NCBI GenBank assembly: GCA_013811805.1
Contig: JACCUM010000498.1
Coordinates: 1-12,812 of the forward strand
Reading direction: 5' to 3'
From: Geodermatophilaceae bacterium
Lineage (GTDB): Bacteria > Actinomycetota > Actinomycetes > Mycobacteriales > Geodermatophilaceae
Length of the DNA: 12,812 nucleotides
The position numbers and the translations under genes are program-made. Positions 6,608-12,812 of the stretch are shown in pieces (the stretch's first letter is position 1; each line of letters starts with the position of its first letter). The notes beneath the pieces were generated by a model, which saw only the letters and a list, made by a program, of their open reading frames with translations, was not told where the DNA came from and made no database searches.

Positions 6608-8275
6608 ATGAGCCCACCATCCCCGCCTCGTCAGCCCCAGACCTTGCCCGACGACTCATTCCACGTCTTCGACACGACGCTGCGCGACGGCGCGCAGCGC
6701 GAGGGCATCACCTACTCGGTCAACGACAAACTGGCTGTGGCTCGACTTCTCGACGACGTCGGTGTCGGCTTCATTGAAGGTGGCTGGCCGGGCGCGATGC
6801 CCAAGGACACCGAGTTCTTCGACCGTGCCCACGACGAGCTGGATCTTCGCCACGCGCAACTGGTTGCCTTCGGGTCGACGCGCAAGGCTGCGGTGGACGT
6901 ACGCACTGACAAGCAGGTCCAGGCGCTGCTCGCCGCCAACACCCCCGTTGTGTGCCTGGTGGCCAAGTCCGACATACGGCACGTCAAGCGCGCGTTGCGG
7001 ACCACTCTCGAGGAGAACCTCGCGATGGTCCGTGACACCGTTGAGTACCTGGTCGGGGAGGGCCGCCGGGTCTTCCTCGACTGTGAGCACTTCTTCGACG
7101 GGTACGCCGTCGATCCGGACTACGGACTCCGAGTTCTGGACGCGGCTTTTCGCGGCGGCGCCGACGTCGGCGTCCTGTGTGACACCAACGGTGGTTCGTT
7201 GCCGATGGGGCTCGGTCGGATCGTTGCTGACATCAAGCAGCGCGGCGGGTTTCGCCTCGGCATCCACTGTCAGGACGACACCTGGTGCGCGGTGGCCAAC
7301 ACCCTCGCCGCGGTGGAGGCCGGGGTCACCCACGTACAGGGCACAGCCAACGGGTACGGCGAACGTGCCGGAAACGCCGATACCTTCGCCATCATCGCCG
7401 GGTTGGTGACGAAGATGAATCGCCCCGTCGTACCGCCGGAATGCCTCACCGAACTGGTCCGGGTCTCGCACGCCATCGCCGAGCTCGCCAACATCGCCCC
7501 GAACACCCATCAGCCCTATGTCGGATCCTCGGCCTTCGCCCACAAGGCCGGACTGCACGCCAGCGCCATCAAGGTCTCACCGAAGCTGTACAACCACCTC
7601 GATCCCGAGGTCGTCGGCAACGACATGCGGATCCTGGTGACCGAGATGGCCGGCCGGGCCAGCATCGAACTCAAGGGCAAGGAACTCGGCGTCGACCTCG
7701 AGGGGTACGGCGATGCGGTCGGCCGGGTGGTCGACCGGGTCAAAGTCCTGGAGGCCGAGGGCTGGTCATTCGAGGCCGCGGACGCCTCCTTCGAGCTGCT
7801 GCTGCGCTCCGAAATGGGCGCCGAGATGGGCTCGGGGCTGGATGGCGTCGTCGGCCCGATCTTCGAGTTGGAGTCCTATCGGGTCATCGTCGAGCACCGT
7901 CCGAACTCGGATGTGGGAAACGGCTCGGTGATAAGCGAGGCGACAGTGAAGCTGTTCGTGAACGGAGAGCGGATCATCGCCACCCGGGAAGGAAATGGTC
8001 CGGTAAACGCATTGGACTCGGCTCTGCGTTCCGCGCTCACCCAGCCCTACCCGCAGCTGGCCCACCTAGAACTGGCGGACTACAAGGTGCGCATCCTGGA
8101 AGGCAAGCTCGGCACGGATGCGGTGACCCGGGTCCTGATCGAGACCACCGACGGGACCTCCGCGTGGACCACGGTCGGCGTACACGGCAACGTGATCGAG
8201 GCGTCCTGGCACGCACTCGTCGACGCACTCACCTTCGGTCTGCGGCACCGAGCCGGATCGCTCCCGTCGGGCTGA
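6608..8275 (+). CDS. cimA: Citramalate synthase
   Basis: A 555-residue cytosolic enzyme that joins acetyl-CoA and pyruvate to give (R)-citramalate, the first step of the threonine-independent route to isoleucine. The catalytic TIM barrel (about 18-290) opens with FDTTLRDGAQ (Arg26, Asp27); HKAGLHASA lies at 312-320. The C-terminal part (about 394-540) matches the LeuA-type dimerisation/regulatory domain, where the end product usually binds. Length and the early motif DGAQREGITYSVNDK with IEGGWPG favour CimA over 2-isopropylmalate synthase or homocitrate synthase. Where many relatives have the metal-binding pair HxH, this protein has His220-Cys-Gln222. The ATG at 6608 has AGAGAGGA nine bases upstream. 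It follows leuB and an attenuator-like leader with Leu, Val and Ile codons. The exact substrate is inferred from family and context. Confidence 0.9.
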   Translation: MSPPSPPRQPQTLPDDSFHVFDTTLRDGAQREGITYSVNDKLAVARLLDDVGVGFIEGGWPGAMPKDTEFFDRAHDELDLRHAQLVAFGSTRKAAVDVRTDKQVQALLAANTPVVCLVAKSDIRHVKRALRTTLEENLAMVRDTVEYLVGEGRRVFLDCEHFFDGYAVDPDYGLRVLDAAFRGGADVGVLCDTNGGSLPMGLGRIVADIKQRGGFRLGIHCQDDTWCAVANTLAAVEAGVTHVQGTANGYGERAGNADTFAIIAGLVTKMNRPVVPPECLTELVRVSHAIAELANIAPNTHQPYVGSSAFAHKAGLHASAIKVSPKLYNHLDPEVVGNDMRILVTEMAGRASIELKGKELGVDLEGYGDAVGRVVDRVKVLEAEGWSFEAADASFELLLRSEMGAEMGSGLDGVVGPIFELESYRVIVEHRPNSDVGNGSVISEATVKLFVNGERIIATREGNGPVNALDSALRSALTQPYPQLAHLELADYKVRILEGKLGTDAVTRVLIETTDGTSAWTTVGVHGNVIEASWHALVDALTFGLRHRAGSLPSG

Positions 8276-8322
8276 AGGACCCCTTGTGTCAAACCTATTG
8301 GCACAAGGACCCCTTGTGCCAA
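8275..8322. repeat. 14-bp direct repeat forming alternative hairpins
   Basis: AAGGACCCCTTGTG occurs at 8275-8288 and 8305-8318, 30 bases apart, starting on the last base of the cimA stop codon. TTGGCACAAGG (8298-8308) can pair perfectly over 11 bp with CCTTGTGCCAA (8312-8322), loop ACC. The same arm can pair with CCTTGTGTCAA (8282-8292) with only one G-T wobble. The second hairpin may end cimA transcription, though no T-run follows. It could also be a dispersed intergenic repeat. Confidence 0.8.
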
Positions 8323-8349
8323 AACCGGAAGGTGCGGTTCGGGGGTGGG

Positions 8350-8355
8350 TAGATT
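8350..8355 (+). promoter_or_regulatory. -10 box of a probable leaderless FAH-gene promoter
   Basis: TAGATT fits the TANNNT pattern and ends 8 bases before the ATG at 8364. No convincing -35 hexamer is seen. It supports the ATG at 8364 as start rather than the in-frame ATG at 8358, which would lie upstream of the transcript start. Confidence 0.55.
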
Positions 8356-8363
8356 GGATGGCG

Positions 8364-9167
8364 ATGCGTATCGTCCGGTTCGCCCATCCTCAGGGAATGT
8401 CGTTCGGCACAGTCGAGTCCGACGGCAATCTCGCCCAGATCGAAGGGCACCCGTTCGGCTCCATCGTCTACACCGGTGCCCGCTTCGATCCCGGTGATGT
8501 CCGGCTGCTCTCACCCATCCTGCCCAGCAAGGTGATCGGCGTGGGCCGCAACTACGCCGAGCATGCCGCCGAGTTGGGCGGTGAGGTCCCGACCGAGCCG
8601 ATGATCTTCCTCAAGCCGTCGACGTCGGTGATCGGCCCGGGGGATGTCATCCGGCTGACCGAGCTGTCCGACAATGTCCACCACGAAGCGGAACTAGCCG
8701 TCGTCATCGGGGCGAGCGGAGCGCGGCGGGTGACCGAGAGCACCGCCATGGACAGCGTCTTCGGGTACACCTGCGGCAACGATGTGACCGCGAGAGACCT
8801 GCAGAAAAAGGATGTGCAGTTCACCCGCGCCAAGGGCTTTGACTCCTTCTGCCCGATCGGACCGTGGATCGACACCGAATTCGACCCCGACGATGTCGAG
8901 GTGCGCTGCGAGGTCGACGGGGAGGTTCGCCAGAGCGGCCGGACCAGCGAGCTGATCTTCTCGATCCCGAGGATCATCGCGTTCGTCTCCGAGGTGATGA
9001 CGTTGCTTCCGGGCGACGTCATCCTCACCGGAACACCGGCCGGGGTCGGGCCGATCTTTGGCGGGCAACGGGTCGACGTCATCATCGAGAATCTGGGCAC
9101 GCTGCCCAATCCTGTTGTGGGGCCGAACGGTCTGACTCCGGCTCCGACCGGAGGGCAAGGAGGATGA
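8364..9167 (+). CDS. Fumarylacetoacetate hydrolase (FAH) family protein
   Basis: A 267-residue cytosolic protein of the FAH superfamily, whose members hydrolyse, decarboxylate or isomerise small 2-oxo acids. A short N-terminal domain (about 1-55) precedes the catalytic fold. The divalent-metal ligands are visible: Glu108 and Glu110 in HHEAELAVVIG, and Asp140 in GNDVTARDLQ. FLKPSTSVIGPGD and DVILTGTPAGVGP are also family motifs. The size suits single-domain members such as acylpyruvases, oxaloacetate decarboxylases or 2-hydroxyhepta-2,4-dienedioate isomerases. No aromatic-degradation genes are nearby, so a metabolite-clearing role is as likely as a catabolic one; the substrate cannot be told. 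Its stop overlaps the gltX start (ATGA), implying coupled translation. An ATG six bases upstream (8358) is an alternative start. Confidence 0.9.
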   Translation: MRIVRFAHPQGMSFGTVESDGNLAQIEGHPFGSIVYTGARFDPGDVRLLSPILPSKVIGVGRNYAEHAAELGGEVPTEPMIFLKPSTSVIGPGDVIRLTELSDNVHHEAELAVVIGASGARRVTESTAMDSVFGYTCGNDVTARDLQKKDVQFTRAKGFDSFCPIGPWIDTEFDPDDVEVRCEVDGEVRQSGRTSELIFSIPRIIAFVSEVMTLLPGDVILTGTPAGVGPIFGGQRVDVIIENLGTLPNPVVGPNGLTPAPTGGQGG

Positions 9168-10654
9168 GCGGTCCGGTCGGCACCGGCGTACGGGTGCGGT
9201 TCTGCCCGTCGCCGACCGGCATGGTGCACGTCGGCCTGATCCGTACCGCGTTGTTCAACTGGGCCTACGCCCGCCACCACGGCGGGACGTTCGTCTTCCG
9301 GATCGAGGACACCGACGCGAGCCGGGACACCGAAGGCTCCTACCACCACCTGCTGGACAGCCTGCGGTGGCTCGGATTGGACTGGGACGAAGGGCCCGAG
9401 GTCGGCGGACCGCATGCACCGTACCGGCAGTCCGAGCGGGACGGCATCTATGCCGGCATCGCGGCAAAGCTGCTCGCCTCCGGAGCGGCCTACGAGTCGT
9501 ACTCGAACGCCGGCGAGATCGAGGCGCGGCACCGTGCGGCCGGGCGTGACCCGAAGCTGGGCTATGACAACGTCGATCGTGAGCTGTCCTCCGAGCAGGT
9601 GGCTGCCTTTCGAGCCAAAGGCCGAGCCCCGGTCATCCGACTGCGGATGCCCGATCACGACATCGTCTGGAACGACCTTGTCCGTGGTGAGATCCGGTTC
9701 GCCGCGGGCGCGGTGCCGGACTTCGTCATCGTGCGCGCCAACGGAATTCCGCTCTACCCCTTCGTGAATCCCGTCGACGATGCGCTGATGGAGATCACCG
9801 ACGTGCTGCGCGGAGAAGACCTGCTGCCCTCCACCCCGCGACAGCTCGCTCTCTACGAGGCGCTGAATGGGATCGGCGTCGGCTCGGGGGCTCCACGCTT
9901 CGGTCATCTGCCCTACGTGACCGGGGAGGGCAGCAAGAAGATGTCGAAGCGCGACCCGCAGTCCTCTTTGGACGTCTACCGCGAGCGTGGCTTCCTTCCT
10001 GAGGGCCTGCTGAATTACCTTGCGCTGCTTGGTTGGTCGATCGCTGACGACCGCGACATCTTCTCGATGGCTGAGATGGTCACCGCCTTCGACATCGACA
10101 AGGTCAGCCCCAACCCGGCCCGGTTCGATGTCCGCAAGGCCGAGGCCATCAATGCGACTCATCTTCGGGCCCTCGACCCAGAAGATTTCCTGGTCCGGGT
10201 GCGGCCGTATCTGGTTCAGGCGGGGCTGATCAGCGATCCACCGCTAGCCGAACAGCAGACAGTGCTGCGCCGCGCTGCGCCGCTGGTCCAGGAGCGCATG
10301 AATGTGCTTTCGGAGGCCGCGGGTCTGCTTGCGTTCCTCTTCACCGCCGAGGAAGAGTTCGCTGTGGAACCGGACAGTGCGGACAAGATTCTCGACGAAT
10401 CCTCGGGTCCAATCCTCACCGCTGCCGTCGATGCGCTCGGCGCGCTACCGGTGTGGGTCGCTGCTGACATCGAAACCGCGCTCAAGTCCTCACTGGTCGA
10501 CGAACTGGGGATCAAGCCTCGCAAGGCATTTGCCCCGATCCGGGTTGCGGTGTGTGGCCGTACTGTTTCTCCGCCGTTGTACGAATCCCTCGAGCTACTC
10601 GGCCGTGAGCGGTCCCTGCACCGCCTGAACGCCGCAGCTGAGTCGGTGACCTGA
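9164..10654 (+). CDS. gltX: Glutamate--tRNA ligase
   Basis: A 496-residue class I aminoacyl-tRNA synthetase that charges glutamate onto tRNA. The HIGH signature is present as HVGL (22-25) after RFCPSPTGM, and the KMSKS signature as KMSKR (259-263) in GEGSKKMSKRD. The C-terminal part (about 330-496) is the helical anticodon-binding region. The segment near residue 110 (YESYSNAGEIEARH) lacks the cysteines that bind zinc in some GluRS. Actinobacteria commonly use a non-discriminating GluRS that also loads tRNA-Gln, later corrected by GatCAB; both tRNA genes lie just downstream. The ATG at 9164 overlaps the FAH stop. The AGGAGG touching the ATG is too close to act, but GGAGGG at 9150-9155 lies 8 bases away. 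No later in-frame start keeps the catalytic N-terminus. Confidence 0.96.
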   Translation: MSGPVGTGVRVRFCPSPTGMVHVGLIRTALFNWAYARHHGGTFVFRIEDTDASRDTEGSYHHLLDSLRWLGLDWDEGPEVGGPHAPYRQSERDGIYAGIAAKLLASGAAYESYSNAGEIEARHRAAGRDPKLGYDNVDRELSSEQVAAFRAKGRAPVIRLRMPDHDIVWNDLVRGEIRFAAGAVPDFVIVRANGIPLYPFVNPVDDALMEITDVLRGEDLLPSTPRQLALYEALNGIGVGSGAPRFGHLPYVTGEGSKKMSKRDPQSSLDVYRERGFLPEGLLNYLALLGWSIADDRDIFSMAEMVTAFDIDKVSPNPARFDVRKAEAINATHLRALDPEDFLVRVRPYLVQAGLISDPPLAEQQTVLRRAAPLVQERMNVLSEAAGLLAFLFTAEEEFAVEPDSADKILDESSGPILTAAVDALGALPVWVAADIETALKSSLVDELGIKPRKAFAPIRVAVCGRTVSPPLYESLELLGRERSLHRLNAAAESVT

Positions 10655-10659
10655 GCCAG

Positions 10660-12081
10660 ATGACGCACGTGTCGGAGCCCGGGGGACCGGGCTCAGTGCC
10701 GGCACATGAGCCCGCCCAACCGCAACCATCAGCCGCACCTCGGGTGGAGGCTCCCCCCGCTCCGGTGTATGGCTGGTACATCCCTGCGGTCCAGCAACCC
10801 TCCGCGGCGCAATCGTCGGGCAACGGCCCGACGCTGGCAACCACGCCGCTCGGTTACGGCATGCCCGGGTACGGTCCGCCGGCCGGTTACGGCATTCCAG
10901 GGTACGGCCCGCTCCCTGGGTACGGCCCGCCACCTGGGTACGGCCCGCCACCTGGGTACGGCCCACAGCCGTACGGACCGGCGTGGTACCCGCCCGGGCC
11001 AGCGTGGGGACCGGTCCGGCCGCCGAGCTTCGCCAAGGTCCCGCACGCCGAACCGCTGCCCTACTTGCGACTGATGCGCACCATGAACTACCGCTGGTGG
11101 CGCCCCGTTCTGGGCCTGCTCGCGTTAGCCGGCTCCTATGTCGTTGCGGTATTCGTCGTCGTGTTCGCCTTCGTGGCCGGCGGGCTGGATCTAGCGGACC
11201 TGACCCGACTGGAGGACCTCACCGATCCGGGCACGCTGGCCCTTGCCAACGCCACTCTGATCGTGGCGATCCCGGCGGTCTGGCTGGCCTGGGTGGTGCA
11301 CACCGAGCGGCTGGGCTGGTCGTCCTCGGTGTTGGGCCGGATCCGTTGGCGCCTGATCTGGCGGTACGGCGGGCTGGCCCTGGTCATTCTCGGCTTGGGG
11401 ATAGTGCTGAGTTTGGCGTTCGGTGGTGGGATCGGACCCACTACGGGCTTCGACGGTCGCGAGTATCTGCTGCTGTTCGTGATCGTGGTGCTCACTACCC
11501 CGCTGCAGTCGGCTGCCGAGGAGTATGTCTTCCGCGGGTATGCCAGCCAGGCCATCAGTTCGTGGATCCCGTCCCGTACGACCGGCGCGGTACTCGCCGC
11601 CTTGATCACGGCCACGCTGTTCTCCCTCGCCCACGCTCCTGGTGACCTCTTCACCTTCCTCGATCGGTTCGCCTTCGGCCTGGCGGCCTCCGCCGTGGTC
11701 TGGTTGACCGGCGGCCTGGAAGCCGCGATCGCCTTGCATGCGGCCAACAACGTCGAGATCTTCCTGGTCGTCGGCGCACTGGGCGGGGAGACGAGTTCGG
11801 ACATCGAGAGCGGGCCGGGCACGGCAGCGTTGATCGTCGGCCTGGACGTCCTCGTGATGGGTATCTACGTCTGGATAGTCGCCAAGACGCGCAAGCGCTG
11901 GCAGCCCGAGCTTCTGAGCAGGTCCGCGGACTCGGCCGAAGCCACCCTGGCCACCGTCGTACCCGGTCACGGTCAACAGCCGCCGCAGCCGCCGTATGCG
12001 GTCCCGCCGTACGCGTCCCCGTCGCAGGTCGGGCCGCGCCAAGCCGAGGCGGGTTGGGCGAGCCGCGGACCGGTTGGGTAG
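10660..12081 (+). CDS. CPBP-family intramembrane metalloprotease with Gly-Tyr-Pro-rich tail
   Basis: A 473-residue membrane protein. Residues 1 to about 130 are hydrophilic and rich in Pro, Gly and Tyr, with repeats of GYGPPP and GYGxPG. Several hydrophobic helices follow from about residue 146 (GLLALAGSYVVAVFVVVFAF) to about 412. The three CPBP (CAAX protease/bacteriocin-processing) motifs are present in order: EExxxR as E287-E288-YVF-R292, FxxxH as F321-SLA-H325, and HxxxN as H360-AAN-N364. The enzyme is therefore probably active within the membrane. A proline-rich cytosolic-type tail (about 415-473) ends the protein. It starts 5 bases after gltX and is likely cotranscribed, with only a weak ribosome site; a GTG at 10669 is an alternative start. 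The physiological substrate is unknown; relatives process prenylated proteins, peptides or anti-sigma factors, none of which can be assigned here. Confidence 0.88.
   Translation: MTHVSEPGGPGSVPAHEPAQPQPSAAPRVEAPPAPVYGWYIPAVQQPSAAQSSGNGPTLATTPLGYGMPGYGPPAGYGIPGYGPLPGYGPPPGYGPPPGYGPQPYGPAWYPPGPAWGPVRPPSFAKVPHAEPLPYLRLMRTMNYRWWRPVLGLLALAGSYVVAVFVVVFAFVAGGLDLADLTRLEDLTDPGTLALANATLIVAIPAVWLAWVVHTERLGWSSSVLGRIRWRLIWRYGGLALVILGLGIVLSLAFGGGIGPTTGFDGREYLLLFVIVVLTTPLQSAAEEYVFRGYASQAISSWIPSRTTGAVLAALITATLFSLAHAPGDLFTFLDRFAFGLAASAVVWLTGGLEAAIALHAANNVEIFLVVGALGGETSSDIESGPGTAALIVGLDVLVMGIYVWIVAKTRKRWQPELLSRSADSAEATLATVVPGHGQQPPQPPYAVPPYASPSQVGPRQAEAGWASRGPVG
10918..10965 (+). repeat. 18-bp in-frame tandem repeat in the CPBP gene
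   Basis: GGGTACGGCCCGCCACCT occurs at 10918-10935 and 10936-10953 and begins a third time at 10954. It encodes Gly-Tyr-Gly-Pro-Pro-Pro. More diverged units extend left to about 10850. Copy number can change without breaking the frame. Confidence 0.85.
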
Positions 12082-12116
12082 AGTTCACGTTCGGTGCGGC
12101 AGTCCTGCGCATCAAT

Positions 12117-12188
12117 TGGGGTATGGGGTAATTGGCAGCCCGTCGGTTTCTGGCACCGTTAGTCTAGGTTCGAGTCCTGGTACCCCAG
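12117..12188 (+). tRNA. tRNA-Gln(CTG)
   Basis: The acceptor arms TGGGGTA (12117-12123) and TACCCCA (12181-12187) pair fully, with discriminator G at 12188. The D stem is GGG/CCC. The anticodon loop TTCTGGC gives anticodon CTG at 12150-12152. The T arm CTAGG/CCTGG surrounds TTCGAGT. Position 27-43 is a T-T mismatch. The first pair is U1-A72, the element that bacterial GatCAB recognises in Glu-tRNA-Gln. CCA is not encoded. Confidence 0.96.
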
Positions 12189-12208
12189 CGCTCATCACCA
12201 CATGGCAC

Positions 12209-12281
12209 GGCCCCGTCGTCTAGAGGCCCAGGACGCCGCCCTCTCAAGGCGGTAGCGCCGGTTCGAATCCGGTCGGGGCTA
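12209..12281 (+). tRNA. tRNA-Glu(CTC)
   Basis: The acceptor arms GGCCCCG (12209-12215) and CGGGGCT (12274-12280) pair with a G1-T72 wobble at the end; the discriminator is A12281. The anticodon stem CCGCC/GGCGG encloses loop CTCTCAA with anticodon CTC at 12243-12245. The T arm GCCGG/CCGGT surrounds TTCGAAT. It lies 20 bases after tRNA-Gln and is probably cotranscribed with it. CCA is not encoded. Confidence 0.96.
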
Positions 12282-12369
12282 CACCGCTATCTCCCGCACT
12301 CGTTGGGGGATGTGGGCGTCTCTGTTCGGGCCTTTCAGCGGATTTTCTTGGCCTCGTCATTCGCCCTCA

Positions 12370-12384
12370 GCGGGATGATCCCGC
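12370..12384. repeat. Short hairpin downstream of the tRNA genes
   Basis: GCGGGA and TCCCGC form a 6-bp stem with a 3-base loop in the 227-base gap between tRNA-Glu and the convergent Ig-like gene. It might help end transcription from either side, but it has no T-run. I see no gene in this gap. Confidence 0.35.
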
Positions 12385-12465
12385 GTCTCCTTGTCGGCGG
12401 CATGACCGTCTGGGCGACCGTCAGTTCGCCACTGCCACGGCCGGCAGCGACTTCCTATTCAGCCT

Positions 12466-12477
12466 GCCAATATTGGC
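12466..12477. repeat. 12-bp perfect palindrome GCCAATATTGGC
   Basis: A perfect palindrome with an AT core in a GC-rich setting, 32 bases beyond the stop of the minus-strand gene. It could be a protein-binding site or a weak hairpin; no role can be assigned. Confidence 0.4.
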
Positions 12478-12508
12478 CATAGTCAGAGTCTCGCCCTCGA
12501 TCCGCATG

Positions 12509-12812
12509 TCATGCGGCGGTGGTGAAGCTCCAGCTCAGGGTGGTGAGCGGGTTGTTTGCGGCGTCCCGGATGGCGGTCGGGCCGCCGGTGAGGGTGGCCA
12601 GGTACATGGTGCCTGCGGTCAGGTTGGCGGTCGGGTTGAGGATCCACTTGTTGGTGGTGCCGTTGCGGGACACCACCGCGGTGATGACGTTCCCTGTCGG
12701 GGTGTCCTTGAGGGTGAATGTGTTTGGGTCGACGCCCAGCACGTTCTCGCTGAAGGTCGCGGTGACGTTCGCTGCTAGGCCGACGTTTGTTGGCGGCGAC
12801 GGCCGGGGTGCG
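12509..12812 (-). CDS. C-terminal end of a protein with a bacterial Ig-like domain (partial)
   Basis: The reading frame is open from the right window edge to the TGA at 12509-12511, giving about 100 residues of the C-terminus. They contain NVGLAANVTATFSENV, then a middle segment with KWILNPTANLTAGTMYLATL, and the ending LSWSFTTAA. This is the pattern of a SbsA/Big_5-type Ig-like domain, common as tandem units in secreted or surface proteins. The fragment ends right after this domain with no anchor motif. The N-terminus, signal peptide and total length lie outside the window. A GTG at 12742 is in frame but falls inside the domain, so it is not the start. Confidence 0.8.
   Translation of the reverse strand, partial: APRPSPPTNVGLAANVTATFSENVLGVDPNTFTLKDTPTGNVITAVVSRNGTTNKWILNPTANLTAGTMYLATLTGGPTAIRDAANNPLTTLSWSFTTAA

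Noticed and set aside
7285..8352. A plus-strand open frame overlapping the cimA 3' half and the direct repeat (ending with KDPLCQ-type peptides)
   Set aside because: It is out of frame with cimA, Arg/Gly-rich, and the peptide similarity comes only from the intergenic DNA repeat.
8552..10162. A 536-codon minus-strand open frame opposite the FAH gene and gltX
   Set aside because: The plus strand carries clear FAH metal-site and GluRS HIGH/KMSKS motifs; the antisense product shows no recognisable domain.

Overview
The window is GC-rich (roughly two thirds G+C by eye). It carries single-copy housekeeping genes in an arrangement typical of Actinomycetota: leuB, cimA, a FAH-family gene, gltX, a CPBP protease, then tRNA-Gln and tRNA-Glu. 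Start codons that sit 7-8 nt after a TANNNT -10 box, with no leader, also fit a high-GC actinomycete. I cannot name genus or species from the sequence.

Left part (1-5332), secreted and surface proteins. The window opens inside a subtilisin-like protease whose reading frame is broken twice and which stops early, so it looks like a pseudogene. A long hairpin terminator separates it from a minus-strand gene for a wall-anchored protein (signal peptide, two Ig/cadherin-like domains, Gly-Pro linker, LPATG sorting signal). Divergent from that, after a hairpin-rich intergenic stretch, lies an intact 1151-residue secreted S8 protease with all catalytic residues and a PA insert. It ends at a perfect 16-bp hairpin.

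Middle part (5343-8275), branched-chain amino-acid synthesis. leuB (3-isopropylmalate dehydrogenase) appears leaderless. Between leuB and cimA (citramalate synthase) there is a promoter, a tiny ORF encoding MPSLLVIIS (five branched-chain residues in a row), a GC-rich hairpin and a textbook terminator with six T. This reads as a ribosome-stalling attenuator of cimA that senses Leu, Val and Ile. It is the most interesting item in the window. CimA makes citramalate, and LeuB can process the downstream intermediate on the threonine-independent route to isoleucine, so the two genes fit together.

Right part (8275-12281). A 14-bp direct repeat, forming two mutually exclusive hairpins, separates cimA from a FAH-family hydrolase/isomerase with its own leaderless-type promoter. 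That gene overlaps gltX by ATGA, and gltX is followed after 5 bases by a CPBP-family membrane protease with a Gly-Tyr-Pro repeat tail. tRNA-Gln(CTG) and tRNA-Glu(CTC) follow, which are the two probable substrates of this GluRS if it is the non-discriminating type usual in actinobacteria.

The last 300 bases hold the C-terminal end of a minus-strand surface-type protein with a bacterial Ig-like domain, running off the window. No transposase, integrase, CRISPR array or phage gene was seen.
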